DNA from: Mycteria americana | Lineage: Eukaryota > Chordata > Aves > Ciconiiformes > Ciconiidae | DNA length: 64,000 nt | Assembly (NCBI RefSeq): GCF_035582795.1 | Contig: NC_134370.1 | Location: forward strand, 49,153,501-49,217,500 | Reading direction: 5' to 3' | In this document: positions 22,428 through 32,876 of the stretch, piece by piece | Numbering within the stretch: position 1 is the stretch's first letter | How the letters are laid out: each line of letters opens with the position of its first letter | Translations under genes and position numbers: made by a program | The notes under the pieces: generated by a model | What the model saw: the letters and a program-made list of their open reading frames with translations, nothing else | Told to the model about the DNA's origin: nothing | Databases searched by the model: none

Positions 22428-22806
22428 CATCCCATCCCGACCCCATCCCAACCCCATCCCACCCCGGCCCCATCCTATCTTAGCCCCATCTTACCCCAGC
22501 CCCATCCTCCCCTGGCCGCATCCTACCTTGCACAATCCCAACACCATTCCCATCCTGTCCCAGCCCCATCCCACCCTGGCTCCATCCCACTCCAGCCCCA
22601 TCCTGCCCTGGCTGCATCCTACCTTGCACAATCCCAACACCATTCCCATCCTGTCCCAGCCCCATCCCACCTGGCTCCATCCCACTCCAGCCCCATCCTG
22701 CCCTGGCTGCATCCTACCTTGGCCTCATCCCACCCCAGCCCCATCCCAGCCCCATCCCACGCTGGCCGCATCCTACCTTGGCTCCATCCCGCCCCAGCCC
22801 CTCCAG
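22428..22806 (+). repeat. C-rich minisatellite with a 93-bp tandem duplication
   Basis: The tract is built of short units like CCCATCC and CCAGCCCCATCC-TGGCTGCATCC. Within it a unit of about 93 bp, recognisable by CCTTGCACAATCCCAACACC, occurs twice (about 22520-22612 and 22612-22704) with almost no differences. This implies a recent duplication. Confidence 0.85.
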
Positions 22807-25280
22807 CAGCCGCAGCCCTGGGAATAGGGTGGCTGACCCCCGTGCTAACCCCGCAGGGGTTAACGCCTCGTCCAGGCCCCGCTGGCCGGGCACTGGATGA
22901 CCTCGGTTGCCTTGGCCCCATGTTGAGGCCAGATGCTGCACAGGACGGCACGTCCCTTCCTCCTGCCAGCCCCACTGCTGCCTGCTCTCCCCCGGGAGCA
23001 CAATGGGCACTGGATTTGAGCCTGCCACCGCCGTCCCCGGGCGGGCAGCCAGCCTCCGGCAATGCAAGCAGCCTCCGGAGCCGTGCTGGCACCCGGCTGC
23101 GGCATCCCGGCTGCTGCGGACCCGGCTTGGCAAGGGGATGCCCTGCCTGGGATCCCCCATCGCAGCACGGTCCCCGGGATGTCCTGGAGACAGATTTTGG
23201 AGGGTCTGGATGTGGAGTGGGGGACAAAGACCTGGGAGGGTGGGAGAGGTGGTAGCGGTGTCAGGAGGGTGCATGCAGCCCCAGCGAAGGAGTTAATCCT
23301 CCTCGGAGCTATCCTGATAAACACTTGCAGATTTGGGCCCCAAAGCCAGGCTGGTCACACCCTCGGCAAAGGCTGAACACTGCAAAGAGCTGCCTCTGCT
23401 CACAGGGTGTGCAGCCGGAGCAGGGAGATGTCCCAGCACCCTGGGAGCTCACCCTCCGCTCCGGTGTCCTGGCATGGGGATGGGGACAGGACAGGGTCCT
23501 TGCAGGCTGCATGCACCCCCTCTGAAGGCTGCGCCTCAGTTTCCCCAAATGTGGACCTGTGCTCTCTGCGGTCCTTTGGCACCCACAGAGGTCTCCGTGC
23601 CCCACCAGCCACCCCGCTGCGTACCCCCATGTCTAGACCACACTCCCAGGGCTGGCTCGACACGGCAATCCGTCAGCTGGGAAAAGCTGCTTCCCATTAA
23701 CATTCCTGCTTTTTCCCTCCGCTGCCTGGCAGTGGGTGGCTGGGGCCCTCCCTGCCCACGAGCGGGCATTTCGGGGTCTGCCTTGGCCAGGCGGGGGCTC
23801 GAGCATCCTCCTGCTGCCCCCCACGTCTCCAATGGCGTCCCGCGAAAGTGCCGGGGTTTGGATGATGGAACCAGCTCTGGGCATCCCAGCGGCTGCCCCA
23901 GTGCTCCTGCCGCTGTGTGGGCACCTCTGGGGTGCAGGGTGGTGGTGAGGAGAGGGGCTGGGGATGCAGGCAGTGCTCCCCGTGCCCCGGTGGTTTCGGT
24001 TGCTGCCCTTATCCTGGACACAGGCTGTTCCCTGCTCCTGCTCAGGGTCACGGCACGAAAAAAACCCTCGGGTGCACGGGGCCGAGAGGAAACGCCGGGA
24101 ACACGGGGCAGGTCCGCTTCCTCCTCCCGCTTCCCAAGGCTGCTCTCGCATGGGAAAGCCAGGGCCAAGGCACCGCCGCAAGCCCTGCCGGCACGACGGC
24201 TGGGTGGGGAGGTGGCAGCGGTGGCCGGTGCATCCTCCCTGGGGAGCACCGCGGCCGGCACGGGAGGGCCCGTTGCTGCCTCCACTCTGGCGGGAGGCTT
24301 CCAGGCAATTTTGTCTTGCTTTCTCCCTTCGGGCTTCTCCTCTCCGTGGAAACAAAATCCGGCGTCCTTGGTTTGACCTCTGGGAGACTGGGATTTATAT
24401 GTGGGCTGGGCCAGCAGACAGAAGGGACAACCCAGATCCAACCCATCCCTAGGTATCCACCAGACCAGCAAGGCTCAGCTCAGTGGAATGAGCCACCTCC
24501 ACAGCCAAACCAATCCTCCGCTGCCCCACGACAGCGTCCCTCCCTCAGCGTGCCCCTCAAGCCCAGCCTAGGCGGGAGGACCCCTTCCTGGGTGCAGAAG
24601 CAGCTGGGGTCCCACGGGGACCAGCCGAGTGGCTGGAGGCTGGAGGCTGGGGATGTGCTGGGTGCCTCCAGCAGCTGGGACAAGCAGAGCTGCCGATCAG
24701 AGGCTCATCAGCCACACGGATACACCCCCAGCCCCAAGTGCTCCGTAACTCAGGATCAGACGCCAAAGCAGCCCAGTGGCCTGACCCGGCTCCTCCCCAT
24801 GGCGAAGGGGAGCGTGGGGTGCAGCTCCTGGCAGCGCGGCCGGGCAGGATCAGGCCTGCCGGGCACGCTACGCTGCCGGCGTGCTTAGCAAGCGTGTTGG
24901 AGAGGCACGGCTGCCAGCGGGGAGCGGGGAGCAGAGTCACGCCTGCTCGTCAGGGCTGGCAGCAGCTCTGGGGCTGCGCGCGCAGGGGATGGAGCCGAGT
25001 GGGATTTTGCTGCCCGAAACGGCTGTGAGGTCCTATCCAGACCCAGCCCTGCTGCTGGAAGGTAGATGAGCGTGTGCCTGCGTGGAGGCAGCAAGACCAG
25101 GCAGATGCACGTGGCAGGGCACCGGCGCGGGGCAGCGATGAACCGGGGGCAGAGGGAGACAGCTCAGCTGCCAGGTCAAATCTTTTAATCACTGCACTTC
25201 TCAAATATTTCCGAAGCGTGACCCTGACTCGGCTCCTCTAGGCAAGGCAACGAGCACCAGCTGGTTCCCCTGGCTGCGGC

Positions 25281-25287
25281 TATAAAT
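25281..25287 (+). promoter_or_regulatory. TATA-like element TATAAAT before a small ORF
   Basis: TATAAAT lies 31-37 nt upstream of the ATG at 25318, which would leave a leader of only a few bases. The sequence just before the ATG (CCCTCCTGCTCCTAGCCCAG) also looks like a splice acceptor, so the two readings compete. Confidence 0.25.
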
Positions 25288-25317
25288 GCTCCCTCCTGCT
25301 CCTAGCCCAGGGCAATT

Positions 25318-25521
25318 ATGGGGGCTCAGCAGTGCTTGTACAGGGAGAAAGACCTGGGGACCACCTTTAATTGCAGCTGGGGTTTGCCAGCCCTCCTCAT
25401 TCTCCTGCTGCTGAACGCTGCAGCCCTGGTGCTCTGCAAAGGGCTGGTCGTCCCCCCCAGCCGGAGGTGGGGTGATGCTCAGGGCAGACCCTGTCCCAGC
25501 TTTCCATGCCAGGATGTATAA
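25318..25521 (+). CDS. Candidate small membrane protein, 67 aa (unproven)
   Basis: I do not recognise this protein. It starts MGAQQCLYREKDLG with a strong Kozak context (A at -3, G at +4). It has a sequon NCS at 18-20, then a hydrophobic run LPALLILLLLNAAALVL (about 23-39), as in a signal anchor, and ends PSFPCQDV with TAA. An AATAAA occurs about 1.15 kb further on (26667-26672). It may instead be an exon of an unknown gene, given the acceptor-like sequence ending at 25310, or chance. Only conservation or RNA data can decide. Confidence 0.2.
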   Translation: MGAQQCLYREKDLGTTFNCSWGLPALLILLLLNAAALVLCKGLVVPPSRRWGDAQGRPCPSFPCQDV

Positions 25522-26666
25522 TCTCTCCAGTCCCCGGGAAGGTGCTGAGCCTGGGGAGGTAGGTCCTGTGCTGCCAGGGAGCTGCGTCTCTGGGCGTGTT
25601 GTTTTTGCAGGAGGGGTGGAGAGCTCAGGCTCTGGGATGTGGTTGTCCCTCCGTCATTTTCTGTCTGCCTTGGAGTTGCTGGGTGTGGAAATGGAGGTTA
25701 GGCTCAATCTGGCTTGAATTTAAATCATCAGCCAGGCTGGAGAGCCACGGCAGGCGGCAGCTGCCTGGGGGATGCTTTCTGGTGTCCAGGTCCTCATCTC
25801 TCCATCCTTTCCTCTGCTTGCCAGGGCCTGGGAAGCTTTATCTCAGGTGGCCAAGGTGGTGGGGGATGCCAGACTTCTGGGGACAGCCCTGTCCCGGCAT
25901 GGGCTGGCTGTCCCCACCTCCTGTGAGGTGCTCCCGGGTGACGTGCCTGCAGCCTGCTCTTCCTTCCCCCCAGGCTCTGTCCTGTCCTGCTGGGCTTGCT
26001 GCCAGCTGAGCCTGTTCTGCAGGCTGTAGGCATGGCCTGCTGAAATCAGGCAGGCATGTAGCAGGGAGGAGGGCTCCCAGCATCCCAGCGTGCTGGGCTT
26101 GGCTCGGAGCTGAGCGGAGATCCTGAGCCTCGTCACACTACGCAGCAGCCAGCCTGAGTTCTGACTCCGAGTTTCTTACGTGGGGCAGCTCTTAGGAGCA
26201 CCTGGCCACCCCTCCTCAGGTCCTTCACCTCCCTTGGGAGGAATAGGTGTCCTCTTGACCTCCTAGGCAGGGTCTCCTGAGGATGCCTCCTCATTGCCTG
26301 CCATCAGGGAGTGTGACCTGTGCCCCCTGAGGGGACCCCAGCATGCTCCTCCTGGCTCCCAGTGAAATCCAGGGCATCTCCTGGGGCTGGTGAGAGCTGC
26401 CAGGGAGGTTTTGGGATGGGGACAGGGAGGCAGGAGCCCTGGGACCATGCTTTGCCTCCCCAAAACAGAGGGGGGCTGCCTGCATGAGCTCAGGGGATTA
26501 ATGCGCTTGCTGTACCTCTGTCCCCAGGAGCAATGTGGACAATGTTGTTACAAGGTCCTGCAGTGGTCCACAGCAGCGGAGGAGTTTAGAGGCTGGGGAC
26601 ATGATGCTTACATGGGTTCCGTCCCACGTGCAGAGCTTGGATGTGCTGGCCTGAAGCCTGGCTGGG

Positions 26667-26672
26667 AATAAA
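26667..26672 (+). terminator. Possible polyadenylation signal of the candidate unit
   Basis: GGGAATAAAGTC is followed by a GT-rich stretch (CTGATTTGTGG), the form of a functional signal. It matters only if the unit starting near 25311 is real. Confidence 0.25.
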
Positions 26673-29600
26673 GTCTCTGATTTGTGGAACCCCTGCATTT
26701 GCATGGCTAAAGCTTGCAGAGGGTTTCAAAGCCAAATGATCCCATCTGCCCTGGGCGGATGCTGAAAGAAACCTGTTTGGCCTATTACTTGTTTGCATTT
26801 GAATAGGTGCCTGGAAACTGGTTCACGTCACTGGGACGGACTCCCCTCCTGCTCCCTGTCCATCCCCACCTGTGAGCCCTGGTGCCTCTGGCTCCTGCAG
26901 AGTGCTGGCCAGATTCTGGTACCACGATTCTGGTATCGTTACTAACCCAGGAGAGGTATCAGATCCAACCTGCTGCAGATGCGATGCCTGGGAGATGGCC
27001 GTGGGGTTATGGTCCCCTTCTCTCTTCCCGAGGCAGTTATGTGTGGCCTGGGGAAGCTTTGCCTTGTGGCAGCGCTTGGACCTATGGCCAGGACAGGGCC
27101 AGGCTGCCGGCGTGCGTTGGGTAACTCAAGAGGAGGTTTCCTGGCTGCTTTAAAGGCACTGTGGGTCTGCTGAGGAAATGGCAGGGGAAAATCGCTCTTA
27201 CTCCCTTCTCCTTGCTGCGTCCAGGCTGGACTCTGCACAGGGCATCACTTAAACGTGCCCCTTCCCTGCAGCCGGGGACAGCCTGGCCCTGCCATCCCTG
27301 CCTGGGGACCAGCGGGGCTGCCTTCTCCCTGAGCCGTGCGGCAGTGCTGCTTCTCCTGCCTCGGCTGATCTGAGCTCAGATCAGGACGTTAACCCCAGCT
27401 CTGGGCTGAAATCCCCGCAGGGACTTCCCGACTGATCCAGCCCAGGCTGCATCCTGTCTGGGATCCAGCTGCGGGGGCTTCCCAGCGGAGGAGGAGAAAT
27501 TCCCTGCTTCTGGGGCTTATGGACAGCAAGGGTGACATCTTAATTAAGAACTCTTTGGCATTTTTGCTACTTGTGAGCCCCTGTGTGACTGCCTGGGTAG
27601 TCTGGTGGTCAGGCACTGAGATGCTTTTACCCAGGTGGTCACCTTGGGGTGTCTGGAGGTGGCACAGAGGACAAGGGACACCAGCTATCGAGTTCTGCTT
27701 GTACCTCCTGGGTGGCTCTACTTGGTGATGTCCTTGCTTTTGACATACCTCTTCCTACCATTTAGGAGGTGGTAGCAGGTATGGTCTGTCATCTCCATCC
27801 TGTCACACCTCTGTGAGTCACTGCAACTTGCTCACTGTCCTTTGTCCTTTGTATCTGGGTGTCTTCTGGCTCCTGCTCTGCTTTCTGCCACCCCATGTTT
27901 TCCCTTAGTGATGTGAGGCTTTGCTTTAGCCTGGCTGTGGGCTGGCTCTCCTCTTGGCCTGTCTTTTATTCCCTGATCTGGGTGTCTTCAGAAGCTGCAT
28001 GTAGATGTATGGGGGTCTTGATGACCTCTTGATCCAGGTGTCCTCAGCACCTTCTTACAGCCCCTCTTCTGCCCTTCCTGGTGGTGCTGCAGAAGGAATG
28101 GCTCTGGCCACGTCCTGCGGCAGGGGCTCCCTGGGGACAGCAGTCTTGCTCTGGGTGGCTCTTCTTGCTTTAAAACCGTGGGTAGAAGGCAGAGGAGGGA
28201 TGCAGGTGTGAGATGCCTGGGGAAACACCAGTGGCTGTAGGTGCAGGAGGAGGTGGGGAGGTGCTGGGGGGAGACCTGGCATCCCTAGGATGGGGATCCC
28301 CAGGGCTCCCTAGGAATAAGGCATGTGAATTCAGGGGCACGGCTGGCTCTTGTCAGCCAGCTGTGCACATCTGGCCTGCCTTGGGGGAGAACGGCACATC
28401 TGGCAGAGCAGCTGTAAGCATCTTCCCTAAACCTCTGCAAGCTTTATAACCAGCTCGGCAGGGAAGGGTGCAGCCCAGCTCCTGTTGCCCCCAAAGCCTC
28501 CCAGATCAGAGTGGTTCTGGCCCAAACTGGGGTGAGGAGGGGGGACTGCATCTCTGCATGAGCAGGTGCAGCGAAGGCAGAGATGCTGCGCTGGCTCCCA
28601 GTGCAGGGAAGCCAAAGGGCCTGGCTAGGAAACTTTAGAGCTTGTTTAGGCTGTGGTTTGTCTGCTCTGTGGCTGGGCAGCAGCCCCCCCGGACCCTCAG
28701 CCCTTCCCCAGGTGGGTGGCTGGCAGTGGGCAGCACCGAGGCTAGGCCTGATCCTGCCCCGCCATCCTGCCGCAAACCCCAAATAACCCAAGCGGAGCCA
28801 GCAGCTTTGTTCAGGATTTAAGCCTTGCCAGCAGAGCTTGGCCCCAGAGAACTGCAATCTCTGCTGGCGTTTTCCAGGTTACAGGCTGTCTTCCCCTGAC
28901 CCCGGGAAGTGGATGTTTCCCAGCAGCAGGAATACAACCGCAAGCCTTAAAAATAACCTGCTTTGTTTTCAATGCTCCTTACAAAATAGGCCACGTTCCT
29001 TCCATTTAATCCCTGGGCACGAGGCAAAAATCATTCGAAAGGAAAACACGGCGGATGCTTCCAAGGGGGCCCTCAGGGATGCCACTGGCTTCCCTGCAAA
29101 CCTCTATCCCTTGCTGGGGGGTACGTACTTAGCAAAGATGATAATAAATGTGCTTGCTTGAATGTGACGGGGAAGGCACAGAGCTGGAGTTAAGCTGGAA
29201 GAGGGAGGGAGGCGATGGCTCTCCCTCCGCTCTGCGGGGAGAGGTTGTCCCAACCTTTTGGGAGCAGCACTGCCCCAGCAAGATCCTCCACGGCAAGCTC
29301 TGAGCTGTGGTGTGGGCAGCTCAGTCGCACTGTCCCCATTTTACAGAGGGGAGAGGATGTCATTTGCCCCTGAGCAGAAAGGAACATCATTTTTTCCCCC
29401 CTCGGATGGAGTTTTGGAGGCGGGGAGGCTGCGGCAGGGAAGGAGGCAGCAGTGTGCCAGCTTGGCACCCACTGGCACTGGCTGCCTTGGGCCAAGAGGG
29501 CTCAGAGGTGCCGGGGCTGCCTCCACTGTGCCCCGTCTCGCCCGTGCCGTGGGGCAGGTCGCGGCTGGAGCACACGCGGGGCGGACGAGGCTGCCTGCCT

Positions 29601-30179
29601 GCACCCCGATGGCTGTGGGTCCCTGGTGGGATGTGCCAACACCTGCCAGCTGGAGCAGGGCAGGTGTGATTTACCGCTCAGCAAACATTTGGCACCATAA
29701 ATGCAGCCAGGAAAACTGCTGGCGTGGTCCAAGCAAACATCCCGGCTCTGCTGGAGCCTTGGAGCGGGACTGCCCTGGGGTGCTGGTCTGGGGAGGGATC
29801 TTGCATTGACACCGGGGATGGATTTTACCCTGGGTGAGAGAGCTGCAAGTGTGACGCATCCCCTGTGGTCCCTGGGGGCTCAGTTCAGCTTCCCATCGGT
29901 GTTGTGAGAGTGGGATGTGCCCTGTGATGAGCTTCCCAGCTGTAGCAATGCAGAGTATTATTGTTGGGTCCCATCCTGAGCTCAGCGCTCAGTTTTTCCT
30001 CTGCTCTTCCTCAGATAATTTCTATTTAAGTTTTTAGGACTCCGGCCTGGGGAAAATTTGAGCAAGAGCCCAGAATTTGGTCCATTACCTCCAAATGTCG
30101 CTCAGCAGCTCACTGGGCTTAAAACAGGCCTGGCAAGGAGTGGCGACATGAGGGAGATGGCTTACGAAAACCATGATGC

Positions 30180-30963
30180 GCCTCGGAAAAGGCGCTTTAT
30201 TCTGTTTACTTCTGTACTGGAGTATACAGTGGAAAACGGCACTGGCTCCGGTTCTCCGCTCTCAGCTCCGGTTTCACGCTGCCCAGGTGAGCGCCTGCTG
30301 TCCCTCCCCGCCGAGGGCATCCTACCTGCTGTGCAACCCCCCGGGGCTCGGTGCAGTCTGCTTTATGAAACACACGGCAAGCACGCAGAGAAAGAGCGAG
30401 GCGGGTTTTTTTCCAAGTGGGTGGGGACTCATTAAATTCCCCTGGCATTGGCCACAGTTTTTTCCGAGCCTCTGCTCCAGTGTCTCAGCCCGCCTAGCCC
30501 TGGGGGGGTTTGGGCAGCTTCATCCTCAGCCTGACTCAGCCCAAGCCGCTCCTCATCCTCCCTCGTGTGCTGAGAGCTATGGCAAACACCCCCGTGGCTG
30601 TCGGTCCTGCCTATGGAGGAGCCACCGGTGGCTCAGTGGGGACTGGTGCCATCGGGTCCCCTCCAGCACTGTGGCCACCGTTGGGTGGCCCAAATGAGCA
30701 CCCGAAGTCAGTGTTCCCTAGGGATGCTCAGGCATTTTGCCTGCCCCCGCTTGCCTATGCAGTGCCCCCCTCCCCTGCCCAAAGCCACCTGGAGATTTGG
30801 GGCTCCCAGGTGGGCCCCTGCAGCCGCCATATCCCCAGGCTCCTCCTGCATCCATGGGATGCCAGGTCCCAGGGAGGAGGAGGAGAGCTGGGAGGAGGTA
30901 GCTGGCGGTGCTCGGGGAGGGTCTGGACCCCCAGGTGGTCTTGTGCCCCCGTGCCTGAGCCCT
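30180..30963 (-). other. CSPG4: CSPG4 3' untranslated region (predicted)
   Basis: From the TGA at 30966-30964 to about 20 nt past the AATAAA. No other canonical hexamer is seen between. Confidence 0.6.
30196..30201 (-). terminator. CSPG4: CSPG4 polyadenylation signal (AATAAA)
   Basis: Plus-strand TTTATT gives AATAAA on the CSPG4 strand, about 770 nt past the stop codon. A U-rich stretch follows on the same strand. Confidence 0.6.
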
Positions 30964-32876
30964 TCACACCCAGTACTGGTTGTTTTTCAAGGGGGGATTG
31001 GAAGTCCGGCAGTACTGGAGCAGCTCTGGGTCCGGCGGTGCACCGGGACCTGTGCCCTGGGGCGGGGGACCCGTGCCCTTGCTCTCCAGGGCATTGACAG
31101 TCGTTAGGGGGATGCCTTGGTTGGGGTCCATCCTCCGGAAGGTCTCCTGGTCCGGCACGGCCCCATTCTTGGCTTTGGAGGAGGGGGTGCCCTGGACGTG
31201 GTGCTTTCCCGTCTTGTTGCGCTTGTGCAGGTAGAAGAGCAGGGGCAGGATGAGGGCCAGCAGGAGGAAGATGAGGCAGATGGGGATGATGATGCTGAAC
31301 ATGTTGGCCTCGATGAAGCTGAGGAAGGTGCCCCCCTCCACAGGGCTGGGGCTGGTGGTAGCACCGGGGCCCAGCCACGTGGTGGGGGGCATGCCCAGCT
31401 CACTGGCGTTGGGGCTGGTCCGTGCTGTGCCCTGGGGCTGGGGCACCAGGGGCGAGGGTGCCAGGGGGGCCATGACCAGGGTGATGCCGTAGGCTTTCGA
31501 GGCGTTGTAGGGCTCAATGCTGTACCCCAGGGATGCCAGCGCTGGTGGCACGCCAGCAGCCACCAGCTCAAAGACAAAGCTGTCACTCTGCAGGGGCTGA
31601 TCAGTCTCCTCAGCATCCAGCACCTCCAGCCCGACCAGCCCTTGCTCCAGCTCGCTCTGGCTGAAGGTCTCAGTTGGGGTGGTGGGTTGTCCTGGATCCC
31701 TGGAGACCCTCACAAGACGGCTGCCACGGGGCGCCCTGCGGATCTTGAAGACTGGGATGCTCTTGGTGCGGTTGGCCAGCTCACTGGCGTCGAGGACGCT
31801 GGTGTCCAGGAGGGCTGTGGTGCCCCTGGGCCACACGCTGCCCGGCCGAGCCTTCACCAAGGCGCGGACGGTCACGTTCACCACCCCAGTCCTGTTGGCT
31901 GCCCATGATGTGGCAAGGAACTGGAAGTTGTCCTCAGGAGAGGTGAGGTCAGTGAAGGTGAACATCACCTCCCCGCGGTCCAGCTGCTTCTGCGAGAAGC
32001 CCCGCACCGGCTTTTGGTTGACCTGCACTTGGCCAAACCTTGGGTCCCTGGTGATCCTGTACAGGGCATTGCCTGCCCTCAGCTGTGTGGCTCCCAGGAG
32101 GTGATGGTGGGACACCAAAGCCCTGTTCAGGTCTTGGGGCACCTCCAGTGGCACCGGGCTGGCAGCGGTGCTCACTGCAGGCAGCACCTCTATCTCCAGC
32201 GAGGTCAAGGTGGGTGGGTGGTGGCCATCGGAGAGGCTCAGGGCTAAGGACTCTGGGGCATGGGTCCCAGTGGCAACAAATACCACGTGGCCTGCGTTGA
32301 CATCTGCTTGGGTGAAGCGGTTGATGGGTTCCCGTGGGTTGCGTGCATTGGCCAGGTGGCCAGCAAGAGGTCTCTGGAGGACACTGTACACCACCTCCTC
32401 TGGGGACCCCAATGGGTCTGCCACGTCCAGGTACTCCTGGGACACGGTCACCACAGAGCCTGGTGGGACCCGCAGCACTTCTTGCCGCTTCACCACCTGT
32501 GGTGGCTTGCTGCTGCTGCTGGTCACCGTTATATTGAAAGCTTCGGAGATGACCACACCTTCCTGTGGAGGACGGATGGACTGCTGCACCCGGGGCCGGA
32601 GCCAAGCCTTAAATCTGAAACTGTCATCAGAGATGCTGTCTCCACCATGGGTATATGCCAGGCGTCCCGTGGCCAGGTCTGACTGCAGGAAAAACGTCTG
32701 TGACCGCTCTAGGGACACACCAGCCACCAAGAGCTGCCCATGAGCTGGCAGCCCTGTCACCAGGAAGACAACATCATGTGCAGCCCTCTCGGGGACTGGG
32801 ATTTGGCTTAGGAGGTTGGAAGCATCCAGCACTGAGGTGTCAATCTCAGCCCGTTGGGCCCTTGCGAGCTGGAGAC
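30964..32876 (-). CDS. CSPG4: CSPG4 coding exon 10 (last)
   Basis: Acceptor TTTTCCCCCAG. It completes Gly1721 and encodes the last CSPG repeats, the membrane segment FSIIIPICLIFLLLALILPL, the basic stop-transfer HKRNKTGKHH and the C-terminus LKNNQYWV with TGA. Confidence 0.97.

Larger units (their letters stand above)
21851..30179. other. Intergenic between SNX33 and CSPG4 3' ends
   Basis: SNX33 and CSPG4 converge on this interval of about 8.3 kb. It holds a C-rich minisatellite (22428-22806) and a weak candidate small transcription unit (25281-26690). No conserved protein was recognised. Elsewhere there are only isolated hexamers such as AATAAA near 29144, without a convincing gene. Confidence 0.6.

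Noticed and set aside
28838-29161. Open frame ending near an AATAAA on plus
   Set aside because: It starts without an ATG until late, has no recognisable domain and no promoter; the hexamer alone is weak.
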